Source of the DNA: Coprinellus micaceus
Taxonomy: Eukaryota > Basidiomycota > Agaricomycetes > Agaricales > Psathyrellaceae
Length of the DNA stretch: 64,000 bases
Direction of reading: 5' to 3'
Assembly (NCBI GenBank): GCA_951394405.1
Contig: OX596337.1
Coordinates: 2,666,001-2,730,000, forward strand
Of the stretch, positions 34,761 to 46,853 are shown in pieces; positions within the stretch are counted from its first letter, which is position 1; every line of letters begins with the position of its first letter. The translations under genes and the position numbers were made by a program. The notes under the pieces are model-generated. The model did no database searches and was not told the origin of the DNA. It saw nothing but the letters and a program-made list of their open reading frames with translations.

Positions 34761-36140
34761 TTAGCGCCGTCGCTTGCTAGCCCGTTCTGCCAGCTCTGCC
34801 AGACGTTTGCGCTTTTCCTTCATTGGCGAGGCCGCGTATGGAAGGCGGGGCGATGGCGACGACGACGGTGTTGATGTACCGTCATGCTCCTCTTGCTCCT
34901 GACCATCAGATCCAGCGCGCGAAGCATTGTCGTCACTGGCTTGATCATCGCGTGGACCCTCAGATGAACTGTTAGAACGGCAGAGAAGGTCAGCAGGCAC
35001 TCCAATGGGCGGCATGGGCTCAACCCATAGGAGGGTAGACGCACGTTTCGTCATTTCCGCTACCTTCGGTAATGAAACTCTCCTCCCCTTCCTCTTCACT
35101 TGTATCAATGGCTGGTCGGTGGTCGATGGCGCCCCAAGCTTGAGCAATCTTCAGCAAAGCGTCCCATCGGTCTGTCTCCATCATGTAAACCACTTCAAAG
35201 TCGTCCCGCTCTGTACCCTGGCGGCACATCGGGCATGTAAAGGTCTCGTGATCGTTCTTGGGGAGGATCTGCCTGATGCAATCGTTGCAGAGAATATGAC
35301 CGCATGAGAAGCTAGGGAAGGAGTTCCACGTTAGGGTGTAGGACACCGTGTAGAAGCAGGTACGCACGCAGAGCATTTCTTGAGTTCCATACCTTCCATG
35401 CAGACGACGCACTTCTCGTCTTCTCCTAAAGTAGAGGCCAACATCAAGTCGCCGAATTTGCGTAGAAGCTGAAGCTGTGTGAGTAAGTTTGGAGAGAGTG
35501 GAGTTGACGGAGCCCGTACTTTGCGCATATTCGCTGGTGTATCCTCTCCTGCCTCTGGATCTTGTACGGTATCTAGAAGGTCCTCTGCCTCTGCTTGTAT
35601 CTCCTTGGCTTTCATCTTTGCAATCATAAGTGCAAGCTTCTGGAGTATGAGCTTTTAAGGACGCACCTTGGCGATAGTCCTATCCTTCCTCTTGTTTTCC
35701 TGAGAGTGACAGTGAGATCGTTCCAGGCACCACTCTTGGAGGATGACCCAAGGCACTCGCCTTCTTCAACTCTTTCATATCAGCCTCGAGCCTCGCAATG
35801 GCTACAGGGGTCGATCTCCGACGCGTATGTTGGGAAATGTCCGCAGCCTCCTTTTCGACGGAGAGCTCATCCTCGAGCTCCTTGTTCCGTTCTCTCAACT
35901 GGTTGAGTTCCTCTCCGAGTCTGGATGCCGCATCTTTCAGTTTGTCGATGTAGTCCTACGTCTGTCGTGGGTCATGTCGCTCGAGGTCGGTTCGCAAGAG
36001 AGGGTACTCACTGTAATCTCCCGGAGTGGGCCCTCTTCATAGGCTTCCTCACGACCCTTCCCCTTGTTATTCGGGACACCGCTTTGTTTTGGTGCGCGAC
36101 ATTTCGAAGAGCCACTTGCTGATGCTCTGGTATTGACCAT
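34761..36140 (-). CDS. RING-finger protein with N-terminal coiled coil (probable E3 ubiquitin ligase)
   Basis: Clear exons: 36140-36012, 35955 to about 35727, about 35625-35368, 35311-35045, 34968-34761. The N-terminus is basic, then a coiled coil (LKDAASRLGEELNQLRERNK, LEADMKELKK, ALMIAKMKAKEIQAEAED). The RING is C3HC4: KCVVCMEGMELKKCSA|FSCGHILCNDC, then CPMCR, with the intron inside the loop between the second and third ligand pairs. A basic C-terminus EKRKRLAELAERASKRRR ends the protein. The junction between 35760 and 35610 is unresolved: the open frame stops at a TAG at 35680-35682 unless a short intron (34 nt, or a combined one near 94 nt) is removed, so the exact protein in this stretch is uncertain. 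Substrates are unknown. Confidence 0.75.
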
Positions 36141-36596
36141 GGCTAGCCTTTTTACGAAGCCTTCAAGGGCGCGGTTATCACTGGCGGCAGTGATGGGAGC
36201 GGTTAAAGCCACGCCTTAAACGCCGATCAGATGCTGGAGCCAGGGCACCCCAGGTTGGCAGGTGGCCCCTATCTCTACTCTGCTTCAACTGGGTCAGCAT
36301 TGGGTGCAGAGAAGGCTCCGTATCGTCCGTATCGTCCACGGTTTCTCCGCCACGGAGGACCAGGCTGAGTCTAAACCATGGACCTGGGCGGTGGCGGACA
36401 GAACTCGGGTGGTGGTGACGACACATTCATGTTACATCATAACTGCATCTGGCGAACTACTTTGAAAACTATTGAAGCCTTGCCAGCGCCAGACTCCGTC
36501 AGAATGTTCGATTTCCCAAACCCGAATACAGTTCTTATCTCTCTCATCTACTCCACCATCACCCTTCGCCTTTTTCTTGCCCTGTGCTGAGGAGCC
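36141..36596. promoter_or_regulatory. Divergent promoter region, RING gene / branching enzyme
   Basis: A 456-bp gap between two divergent start codons. Just before the branching-enzyme ATG there is a C/T-rich run (CTCTCATCTACTCCACCATCACCC), as is common at fungal transcription starts. Minus-strand frames here read through the same bases and are treated as shadows. Confidence 0.5.
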
Positions 36597-39232
36597 ATGC
36601 CTACCAAGCCCCTTGACCCCCAAGTCGTCCTCGACATCGACCCGTACCTCAAGCCGCATATCCCCGCTATCATCCAGAGGTACAACTCGTATAGGCGATG
36701 GAAGGACCTCATCGAACTCCACGAGGGTGGATACGATAAATTCACCAAGAGCTACGAGAACTTTGGACTTAATGTTGGGCCGAACAACGAGGTGTACTAC
36801 AGGGAATGGGCACCCAACGCTCAGGAGGCATACCTGATCGGAGAATTCAGTACGTTGGATTTTAGTACGTTCCGTGACACTCCAGCTAATGGGCCAATAA
36901 GACGAATGGAGCCGTACGTCCCACCCAATGACCAAGAATGATTTCGGTGTCTTCGAGATCACCATCCCGCCCCTCCCCTCTGGCCGTTGTGCGATTCCTC
37001 ATGATACCAAAATCAAGGTGAGAAACAGTTCGAAATGCGTGCCGCTCCCAAGTTCAACCTCGCTCAAGCTCTCCATGGTTCTGCCTAACGGGGAGAGAAT
37101 CGAGCGTCTCCCAACCTGGATTCGTCGCGTCACGCAGGATCTCGACCTGTCCCCTGTTTATGACGCTCGTTTCTGGAACCCGCCCAAATCCGAAGTCTAC
37201 AAGTTTGAGAACCATCGCCCTCCGAAGCCCACCAACCTCCGCATCTACGAAGCCCATGTCGGGATTGCCACGGCTGAGCCCCGTTGTGGGCAATACAAAG
37301 AGTTTACCAAGAATGTTCTTCACAGAATCAAGGACCTAGGGTATAACACCATCCAGCTAATGGCTATCATGGAGCACGCATACTACGCATGTGAGTAAAG
37401 TTCGAATTCGCAACGGAACAGTTCGTATCGTCAAGTGAGGCCGAAAATCTGACTGACATTTCCTTTCCCTTCTAGCCTTCGGATACCAGGTTACGAGCTT
37501 CTTCGCAGCGAGCTCCCGATACGGAACTCCGGAAGAACTCAAAGAATTGATCGACAGGGCCCATGGGTTGGGTATCACTGTCCTCCTTGATATTGTGCAC
37601 TCTCATGCATGCAAGAACGTCTTGGACGGTCTCAACGAGTTCGATGGAACCGACCACCTCTACTTCCATGAAGGAGGAAAGGGACGGCACGATCTCTGGG
37701 ACAGTCGCCTATTCAACTACGGGTCTTACGAGGTCATCCGGTTCTTGCTCAGTAACCTTCGCTACTGGATGGAGGAGTTCCAGTTCGACGGGTTCCGATT
37801 CGATGGCGTGACTAGTATGATGTATAAGCACCACGGCATTGGAACTGGTTTCTCTGGCGGCTACCATGAATACTTTGGTGACAACGCGGACGAGGAAGGT
37901 ATCGTGTATTTGATGCTTGTAAGTTCCGTTCCATCTCAATTGGAAGGGGCCTTCACTGACCTACACCTTCTTGGCAGGCCAATGATGCTATGCACGCTCT
38001 GTACCCCAACTGTATCACGATCGCTGAAGACGTGTCAGGGATGGCCCAGCTATGCAAGCCCGTTCCGGAGGGTGGCGTCGGGTTCGATTACCGACTCTCC
38101 ATGGCCATACCCGATATGTGGATTAAGCTCCTGAAGCACAAGCGTGACGACGAATGGGACATTAGTAACATTGTATTCACTTTGACCAACAGAAGGCATG
38201 GCGAGAAGAGTATTGCATATGCCGAGAGTCACGACCAGGCTCTGGTTGGTGACAAGACGCTGGCCTTCTGGCTCATGGACAAGGAGATGTGTATGCATAT
38301 TTCCGCCGTCGGCATTTGCAAGAATCCTTTTACTAATTCTTCAATCCATGCAGATACTCACATGTCTGATGCTACACCGATGACGCCTACTATCGCCCGT
38401 GGATTATCTCTTCACAAGATGATCAGGTTCGTCTGCCTCTCCCAGATCGCAAACTACCTCCCCAATACATTTACAGACTCGTCACACACGCTCTTGGTGG
38501 TGAAGGTTACCTTAACTTTATCGGTAACGAATTCGGCCATCCCGAGGTCCGTGTTTCTCACTCCATCGCTTTCCCCGACACGCAACTCACGTTCGGTTCG
38601 ACCCACCATAGTGGCTCGACTTCCCCCGCGAGGGCAACGGCAATTCCTTCCACTACGCCAGGCGGCAATGGAACGTCGTCGACGACGGCCTCCTGCGCTA
38701 CAGGTACCTCAACAACTTCGATGCGGCCATGAATGCTGCTGCGGACAAGTATGGCTGGCTTGACTCCTCTCAGGTGAGTATCTCGACACACCACCAGCAG
38801 GAAAAGCTTCAGACGCTCACCCCACCGGCTTCTGGACAGGCTCACATCTCGCTCAAGCATGAAGGCGACAAGGTCCTCGTGTTTGAACGCGCAGGGCTTT
38901 TATTTGTGTTCAACTTCCACCCCGTGAACAGCTACACCGATTATCGGGTTGGTATCGAGACACCTGGGGAGTACAAGATCGTGTTGAGCACCGACGAGAA
39001 GTTGTATGGAGGATTCGACAACATCAAGACGGAAAGCCAGTTCTTCACGACCCCTCTGGAGTGGAATGGCCGCAAAAACTATATCCAAGTATGTGGATTG
39101 ACAAATTTCTTTGCTTTTCTTTTTTCTTTTTTGGCTTGTGCTCACCCAGTATGTAAGGTCTATATCCCCAGCAGGACGGCCATCGTCCTCGCCAAAGTTG
39201 GTGACAAGACTGCCCCTCCCCCAACTGTCTAG
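36597..39232 (+). CDS. GLC3: 1,4-alpha-glucan (glycogen) branching enzyme
   Basis: Creates alpha-1,6 branches in glycogen; cytosolic GH13 enzyme. Ten exons: 36597-36849, 36902-37017, 37069-37390, 37476-37918, 37978-38290, 38354-38426, 38477-38546, 38612-38773, 38840-39088, 39158-39232; 691 aa, the usual fungal length. CBM48-type N-domain: [31 protein letters not shown]13 signature regions: region I DIVHSH, the branching-enzyme block [22 protein letters not shown], region [12 protein letters not shown] (nucleophile Asp), region [10 protein letters not shown] (acid/base Glu), region IV ESHDQA (transition-state Asp). Then [17 protein letters not shown]. All catalytic residues are present. The second intron is 51 nt without an in-frame stop and would be translatable if retained. 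Confidence 0.97.
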
Positions 39233-39557
39233 GGCCGCCTCAATCGAACGAAGAACCGAACATGGACTCTAATCTCAATCGACTGTTATGGCGCCCGTTT
39301 CATGATACCAGTTACCATGTACCGGGTCGAGCCTAGATCGACTTGATACCCGACTTATATCCTCTCATGTGCGTGGTAATTACTAGCAAAGCAAAACTAG
39401 TTCCCAAATTCGTTTACTGCTCTACAATGCGATGATTTCCAGTCTCGTGTCCAGATACTCGAGTACATTGGTGATTCTCCTTCTCTTTCCTTCTCTTTCC
39501 TTCTCTTTCCTTCTCTTTCCTTCTCTTTCCTTCTCTTTCCTACGCTCGCTCTCTCAT
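39233..39557. other. Intergenic between convergent GLC3 and LEU2
   Basis: The 3' ends of two convergent genes share 325 bases. The only notable structure is the 10-bp tandem array listed separately. There is no open frame of interest. Confidence 0.5.
39481..39540. repeat. Minisatellite, TTCTCTTTCC x 6
   Basis: Six perfect consecutive copies of the decamer TTCTCTTTCC with no interruption, ending 17 bases from the LEU2 stop codon. On the LEU2 transcript the array reads as a purine tract of GGAAAGAGAA units in the 3' UTR. The bases just before (GTGATTCTCC) resemble a decayed copy. Confidence 0.95.
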
Positions 39558-40928
39558 TTACTGGGCCAACGAGTCCTTGGAAGCCTTCACTATCTCGACG
39601 ATGCGGTCACCAACCTCCTTGGTCGAAACCTTTCCACCGAGGTCAGCAGTACGGAGGCCAAGGCCACTGGCATCAGGACTATCGAGAACTTTGCGGACTG
39701 CAAACTCAACAAGTTCGGCCTCCTTCTCGAGACCGAGAGAGTAGCGGAGGAGCATGGCGGCGCTGAGAATAGTACCGATAGGGTTGGCGATGCCCTGGCC
39801 TGCGATGTCGGGGGCGGAACCGTGGATTGGCTCGTAAAGGCCGGAGGTGGGCCTGAAGGAGGCCGAAGTGGGATCGGAGGGGGCACCAGCAAGGGAGGCA
39901 GAGGGGAGGAGGCCAAGAGAGCCAGGGATGACACTTGACTGGTCAGAGAGACTATATCGGGCGTGAGTTGCGGCACTAAAATACGGGCAGAGGACATACA
40001 TGTCTCCGAACAAGTTCTCGGTGAGGATGACGCCATTCAGTTTCCTTGGGTTGGCGACGATGACCATGGCAGCAGAGTCGACGAGTTGGTGGTCGAACTT
40101 GAGCTGGGGGTATTCCTTGGTGAGAGTCTCGGTCACGACCTTCCTCCACAGCCTCGAGCTGGCCAAGACGTTAGCCTTGTCGATGGAGTGGATTTCTAGA
40201 GGAGGATTGGCGGCCAGAGCAATCTGGGCTGCGACCCGGGTGATGCGCTGCACCTCAGCGACGCTGTAGATCATGGTGTCCCAAGCGACATCGGGCTTGG
40301 GCTCGGCGTTCTGTTCTTTCCGCTCGCCGAAGTATGCTCCGCCGATGAGCTCACGGACGACGATGAGGTTGGTGCCCTTGGCAATCTCGGGGCGGAGGGG
40401 AGAGTATTCGAGGAGGGAGTCGGAGGCGAGGTTCGCAGGACGAATGTTTGCGTAGAGACCAAGAGTCTTGCGGAGGGCGAGCAAGCCAGATTCAGGCCGC
40501 ACTTTGGCATCGACACCCCACTTGGGACCGCCAATTGCGCCTGTATCAAGCTATTTTTGAGATTGCGTGGCGAAGAGGTATTAATACACACCCATGAGAA
40601 CAGCGTCGGCCTCTTGGCATGCCTTCAGGGTTGATGCAGGGAGAGGCTCTCCAGTAGCATCGATGGCGCATCCTCCAAACTGATGTGTCTCAAGCTTGAG
40701 CTCAACACCGGGAGATATGTCATTGACGGTCTCGAGGACTCGGACGGCCTCATTCACGACCTCGGGACCTGGACAGCTGGTCAGGCGCCAATCGTCTCTT
40801 CACAGTGAATGAGCGCCATACCAATACCGTCTCCTGGAAGGACGACAATGCGGAAGCTACAGAGGAGGGGTGCAGTCAGCGGGTGCAGGGGTCGGAGAGG
40901 GCTCTGGTGCGCACGATTTGGGAGCCAT
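39558..40928 (-). CDS. LEU2: 3-isopropylmalate dehydrogenase (leucine biosynthesis)
   Basis: Oxidative decarboxylation of 3-isopropylmalate with NAD+, third step of leucine synthesis. Five exons: 40928-40915 (14 nt), 40856-40822, 40768-40592, 40540-40000, 39951-39558; 386 aa. The first exon is inferred: ATG GCT CCC AAA TC splices to C TTC CGC, giving [17 protein letters not shown], the expected N-terminus. Further landmarks: [32 protein letters not shown] (substrate Args), [13 protein letters not shown], the [26 protein letters not shown] active-site block (Asp pair for Mg2+), and [13 protein letters not shown] (NAD site). Without the first intron, a 47-residue acid-free leader would be predicted instead, which I consider an artefact of reading through it. 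Confidence 0.96.
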
Positions 40929-41108
40929 TTAGTGGAAGTTTGGGAAAGTTTGAGGGAGAGTCCGGGCTTTTGAAAGTGGAGAGATCGGCGTTGCATGGCG
41001 TACGAGTAACAATGTGCTCATCGGCCGAAATATCAGCTCAACTATTGACTCCACCTGGATATCCACATTTTCATCAATTAGCGCTCAAATCCTCTGTTCT
41101 CTGCCAAA

Positions 41109-43453
41109 ATGTCGACTCCGGGCTTTGCTGGGCTCTGGACCTCTCTTCCCTCTTCCCTGACGCCATGGGTGTAGGTGTAGCGGGTTACGTCTCACACAGC
41201 TCAATAATGATGTTTTGTAGTCTCGATGTTATTCAGTCGCTGGGGTACTCCCAAATGACACCCGTACAGGCCGCCACAATCCCCCTGTTCATGAAGCACA
41301 AGGACGTCGTCGTCGAAGCAGTAACTGGCTCAGGAAAGACTCTGGCCTTTGTCATCCCAATTCTCGAAAAGCTCATGCGGAGGGAGAATCGTCTTCGTCA
41401 GAACGAGGTTGGGGCTTTGATTATTTCCCCAACGAGGTACGTTGGGCGTCTATTTCACGGACGTTCAGTTGACTGACACCAGAAACAGAGAGCTCGCCAG
41501 TCAGATTCACTCCGTATTCACCGTATTCCTCAATTCCCAACCTGCCGGCGACGAGGACGACCCAAGCTTCAAACCTCTCCCACCTCCCCTGCTCCTCGTT
41601 TCCTCGAAAGAGTCCACTCCAACTCAAGATGTTCAGAGATTCTTGTCGACAGGAGCAGATATCGTAATTGGAACCCCAGGAAGAATGGAAGAGTTTTTAT
41701 TGGGCAAGGGCCATGATGTTGTCAGCGTGAAAGAGCTAGAGATGCTTGTGTTGGACGAGGCCGATAGGTGTGTCTGAGGCGCCATCATGCGTGCACACAT
41801 ACTAACTCTAGACCAGACTGTTAGACTTGGGCTTCCAGGACGCGACAACTCGTATCGTTACCCACCTCCCCAAGCAACGGCGAACAGGCCTCTTCAGCGC
41901 GACGATGACTGATGCCGATGCACTCTCAGAATTGGTTCGCGTCGGTTTGCGGAACCCCGCTCGAGTCGTCGTCAAAGTCACCGCGAAGAAGGCTGGGGCG
42001 GCCCAAGGACCCGCTGAGGAGCGCCGGATACCTGCTAACCTCCAAAACTACTTTATCACCTGCAGGGCGTCGGAGAAGTTCCTTCAGCTCGTGAGGATTT
42101 TAAAATACCAGGTCGGACACGAGGGGTCGTCTCATTTTATTGTCTATTTCTCGACTTGTGCTTGCGTGGACTATTTCTATAAGGTGGGTAGAACCACCAT
42201 TCACGTTCACAAGTCTCACCAAGCGCCCCACAGATTCTCCCCGAAGCCCTTCCCTCCTCCGCAAAACTTTACGCCCTCCACGGCAATCTCACCCCTTCAA
42301 CTCGAACCAAAACCCTCAGCTCCTTCTCAACCTCTGTCGCCGATCCTTCATCTCCCAGTATTCTTCTAGCCACCGACGTCGCCGCCAGGGGACTAGATAT
42401 ACCCCATGTTGATGTTGTAGTCCAGTTCGACCCTCCAACGGACACCAAGGCGTTCTCACATCGCTGTGGACGAACAGCACGAGCAGGACGGAGTGGGAGG
42501 GCCTGGACGTTGCTGGCTGGGAGGGAGGTTGATTATGTTGGTGTGTGGGACTTGACATCGATTTGCATTCAGGTTTCTCATTCTCTATCCAATAGACCTC
42601 CTCAAAGTTAGGAAAATCCCCATAATCCAAAGACCCACATTCGTGGTCGATTCAAAATCCAAGATCTCTCCCAACCCATCTGGGAACGTCCTCGACGAGG
42701 GCGCTCCCGACGACTCAGAAGTTGACGGACTCCTCCAGAAAATAAGATCTGCCGTCCGGAAAGATCGAGCGTACCACGACATGGGCGTCAAAGCCTTCGT
42801 CTCATTCGTGAAGGCCTACTCGAAACACGAAGCGTCTTACGTCTTCAGACTTCGCGATCTGGACTTGGTTGGAATCGCGAAATCTTTTGGGCTGCTGAGG
42901 TTACCCGGGATGTTTGAGACGAAGGACATCGACAGGGATGACTGGACTGACGCTGAAGTCGACGTGAGTTCTTGTTGCCAACCCTCACTGACGTTTAGCA
43001 GTGACCGATCCGTTTTCCCAGTGGTCAGCATACGCCTACAAAGATCAAGGCCAGGAGTCCAAGCGCCTGCTGGCGCTTACAACTGAAAAACAGAAGAAGG
43101 TGGCAGCCATCGCCGAAAAAGCCAAGGAGCGCGCGCAGAAGAAAAAGGCGAACGCTGCATGGAGTGAAAAGGTGGAGCGCGAGGAGCAGAGGGTTAAGCG
43201 GAAAGAGAGGAAGGTGGCTAAGGCAAAGTGGCAAAGAGCGAATGCCAATGTGGAGACAGATGAGACGGACCCTGATGGGGCCACCCCTGCTGACGGTGTG
43301 ACTGCGATAAAGAGGGCAAGGGAGGTAGAGGAGGACGGTGAAGATGATGGGGATGATTGGGACGAGTTGGCGAGGGAAGAGCGGATGGCAAAGAAGGTCA
43401 AGAAGGGCGAGATCTCACAAAAACAGTTCGACGCGGAATTCGGCGATTTATAA
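41109..43453 (+). CDS. SPB4: ATP-dependent RNA helicase SPB4 (DDX55)
   Basis: DEAD-box helicase for 60S pre-ribosome assembly in the nucleolus. Seven exons: 41109-41170, 41221-41436, 41489-41767, 41817-42183, 42234-42540, 42596-42963, 43022-43453; 676 aa. Motifs in order: Q-motif [15 protein letters not shown], Walker [81 protein letters not shown]. The SPB4-specific C-terminal domain ([19 protein letters not shown], then [10 protein letters not shown]) and a Lys/Glu-rich tail ([25 protein letters not shown]) are present. It is divergent from LEU2, with 180 bases between the starts. Confidence 0.96.
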
Positions 43454-43499
43454 TAAAATACACCCTTGCGTTGCAAATTTATTTACATAGATACATCCC

Positions 43500-45255
43500 C
43501 TACTGCTGGCCATTCCGCCTCCCAGCCCAGTATGAACCGTTTGGCCACTCATACTCAGCGATGCTGTCCTTCTTCATCTCAATACTGTAGCCCTCGTCTG
43601 GGTTTGAAGGGACGTTGTAGCGACCATTCAAGTTAATGGAGCAGGGCGCGATGAAATGTTCGTGGAGGTGGTCGACATATTCGAGGACGTTGCGCTCCAT
43701 GTTGCCCGATACGCAGATGTAGTCGATCAAGCTGTCGGGTGAGAGTAAGCAAGTGGCGAACCTTTCAGTAAGGGTCACATAACCAACCTCAAATGGATGA
43801 CATATTCGCAAAGGCCGACACCACCCGCGTGAGGGCAGACAATGACGCCGAACTTCGCAGCCATGAGCAACACACTGAGAACCTCCGTCACGCCGGCCAG
43901 ACGACAAGAGTCAATCTGGCAGACATCAATGGCTTCTGCCTGAAGCAGCTGCTTGAAGACCATTCGGTTATGGGCGTGCTCTCCCGTGGCAACACCAATA
44001 CCGTATGGTTTCAGTGCTTTGCGGACAGCAGCGTGGCCAAGGATGTCATCAGGGGCGGTTGGCTCCTCGATGAACCACGGCTTGATCTCCTCAAGGCCCT
44101 TCACATAGTCAACAGCTTGCTGGACGTCCCAAACCTGGTTGGCGTCGATCATCAACACAGACCCAGTAGGGCCAGCGTTCTTTCCCTTTAAATCATCGCC
44201 GTTGGGGTTCCTAAGAGGGGCGTCCCTGCGCAAGTATTGAGGGTCGTCGATGATGGAACGAATGAGCTTGCCTCGACGAAGATCGTCCGCTTGGTCAGCC
44301 CCGACCTTCATCTTGAAGTGATTGAAACCCTGGGCAATCGCCTCCTTGGTGAGGCGCGCAATCTTCTCGTCGCTGTATCCCAGCCAGCCGGCGGATGTGA
44401 CGTAGGCGGGGTATCCGAGTTCGCGGACCTTGGCCTCGCGCTCCTTCTTACTGGATTCCCTGGCCTTGAGGAGTTCGAGGGCCTCCTCCTTGGTGATGGC
44501 ATCTGAGATGTAGCGGAAGGTCGTTGCGCGGACAAATTCTTCCTATGATCAAAAGTTGGTCAGCGCTTAGAATAAGCGCTGGGGAAAGAGTGACTCGGAC
44601 GTACCGGAGTGAAGTCAGCGATGAGCTTCCAGAGAGGTTTTCGTCTTGAGCGAGAAAACATATCCCAGAGAGCGTTATTCACGGCACCAGTAGCGATATG
44701 AATAACGCCCTTTTCAGGGCCAATCCTACAAACAGGTGATTTGAGCAATGATGCCCCTCCATCTCTTGCAATAACGGGACTTACCAACGAAGCTGAGGGT
44801 CCGCCGTCAAGTAGTCCCAGGTCTTGCCCATGTCGGAAAAGAGGTCTTCCACCTCCTTGCCGATGAGACGGTTCGTTACTTCCTTGATGGTAGCACATAC
44901 CTATAAGAAGTTGGGAACCAAAGGCTCAATTCGCGCGTTAGACTTCTACGATAGGGTACACATACGATATCGTTTCCTCGGCCGATTGTGAAGGTCATTC
45001 CATGGCCAACAAGATCAGAGTCAGTGTAGATTGTGACATATGCTGAGGAGTAGTCGCAATCGGTGTTCCTATGGATGGGGGATGAGCAGCCTTGAAGCCA
45101 CAATCTCCGAGATGAACACTAACATGGCATCCGTGCCATCTCCAGTCAAGGAGGTGGGGAAACGGACATCTGAGATCGAGGTTATTAGTTAGCTCTGTTC
45201 ACGTCCAACCAACCCAGGACTCACCACGAGTCTCGTAACGGGTGATCTTGGGCAT
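43500..45255 (-). CDS. L-fuconate dehydratase, enolase superfamily (ENOSF1 type)
   Basis: Seven exons: 45255-45225, 45169-45124, 45068-44966, 44900-44785, 44725-44605, 44542-43788, 43731-43500; 467 aa. Very close in layout to human ENOSF1 and bacterial Fuc[80 protein letters not shown]. Catalytic set: Lys pair in FKMKVGAD, metal ligands in [25 protein letters not shown] and [19 protein letters not shown], and [16 protein letters not shown] (catalytic His). The C-terminus keeps [10 protein letters not shown] and PGYS-like [11 protein letters not shown]. The expected reaction is dehydration of L-fuconate to 2-keto-3-deoxy-L-fuconate; a related acid sugar is possible in fungi. The stop lies 46 bases from the SPB4 stop (convergent). 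Confidence 0.92.
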
Positions 45256-45603
45256 GGCGGGTTGCAGAAGAGAGAGATGCGGGGAAATGGTATGCGATCA
45301 TGATACTACCAATCTTTTTATACGCGCCCTTCTGCGCGGTTACCGGCAGTCAGGGGCCTCCAGGTCTTGTGATGGTTTTGCATGCGATTCTCCTGGTACG
45401 GGCCGGGAATGAATGCACGGTCCGTAGACGCTACGGCACGAAGCCTACGCAGTGTGCGCATTGGCGGAAGGCATTATGGTACGGATGAACGGATGACGGC
45501 GGGGTGGTGGTTGTAGTTCAAGGCGCTTGTCGTTGCCGGACCGTCCCGTCGACGCCATCACTGCCAATCGGAGCCTTGTTGCGCCCTCGACTTCGCTCTC
45601 TCA

Positions 45604-46853
45604 ATGGCAAACCCACAACGAAGTGTATTTCGACCGTGTATTGACCTCCACGATGGTCAAGTCAAGCAGATCGTTGGAGGAACGCTGTCAGACAATACTC
45701 CGGACACTCTGAAGACCAATTTCGTTGCCAAGTGAGAAACATGAGCCAGCTGACTCGGAGGAACGCGTCTCATCGCCAGGAGCACACAGACAGTCTGCCG
45801 GCGAGTTTGCGATGATCTACAGGGAACGCAATCTCACAGGAGCGCATGTCATTAAACTGGGGCCTGGGAACGATGGGGCAGCCAAGGAGGCACTAACAGC
45901 ATGGCCTGGTACGCTTTTCACATACCGCCTGACCTGGTCGTAAATTGTCTTTAGGTGGACTCCAAATTGGAGGTGGGATTAGTGAGGAAAACGCGCAAGT
46001 TTGGCTGGACGCGGGGGCGAGCAAGGTGTGTGCAGACGGCAATGATTCTTGTACAACCGTAACGCGGGATACTTTAGGTTATTGTCACATCTTATCTCTT
46101 TCCCAAAGGCGTCTTCTCCTTGGAACGGCTGCAGTCACTGTCCAAGGCGATCGGGAAGGATAGGCTTGTCGTCGATGTGAGGTAAATCCCCATCCCCGCA
46201 CCCCAGGCTCGCCGATAATGACCGACTTCAAGCTGTCGACAACGCGGTAACAAATGGCTTGTCGCCATGAACAAGTGGCAGGATATTACGGACATGGAGG
46301 TATCCAAAGGTGCGCGCTAAATCCTGTTTGGAGAGTGTAGATGTGCTAATAGAGGCGCCAGAGAACTTGGACGCGCTTGCTGAGCACTGCAGGTACGAGC
46401 ATATCCCAGTGCGGGGCTGTGACCCCCCTGACATCTCGAATCACAGCGAATTCCTGGTTCATGCGGCCGATGTGGAAGGTCTCTGCCAAGGCATTGACAA
46501 GGAACTGGTGAAAAGTGGGTCATTGAATCGCCCCTGATGCTCGGAGATCTAAAGGAAATATAGAGCTGGGCGAATGGGTCACAATCCCAACCACATACGC
46601 CGGTGGAGCGAAAGGTGAGGCGTTATTCAACTGTTCTCTCCTTCGTAAGGCTCAAATCCCTTGAAGATATTTCGGACCTCGATCTGGTAAACACACTCTC
46701 GGGTGGCAAGGTTGACTTGACATTCGGCAGGTACGTCGCCAAAGTTAGGGGTGTGGGGATTCCATTGAGCGCCTTTTATGCAGCTCGCTCGATATCTTCG
46801 GCGGTCGTGTATCGTTCGAAGAACTGGTCGAGAGAAATGCATCGTTGTCGTAG
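45604..46853 (+). CDS. HIS6: ProFAR isomerase HIS6 (HisA; histidine biosynthesis)
   Basis: Phosphoribosylformimino-5-aminoimidazole carboxamide ribotide isomerase, fourth step of histidine synthesis; a TIM barrel. Ten exons in 1.25 kb: 45604-45731, 45790-45908, 45955-46025, 46078-46181, 46233-46309, 46353-46392, 46447-46514, 46564-46614, 46667-46730, 46784-46853; 263 aa (yeast 261). Key blocks: [17 protein letters not shown] (catalytic Asp), [61 protein letters not shown] (second catalytic Asp), [23 protein letters not shown]. Introns are as short as 43 nt. Each exon on its own is too short to look like a gene; only the spliced product shows the family. Confidence 0.95.

Noticed and set aside
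40781..40996. In-frame 47-residue acid-free leader on LEU2, resembling a mitochondrial presequence
   Set aside because: Reading through ignores a good intron (GTGCGC donor at 40914, CTGAC branch, CTGTAG acceptor at 40857). Splicing it yields [17 protein letters not shown], the expected LEU2 start.
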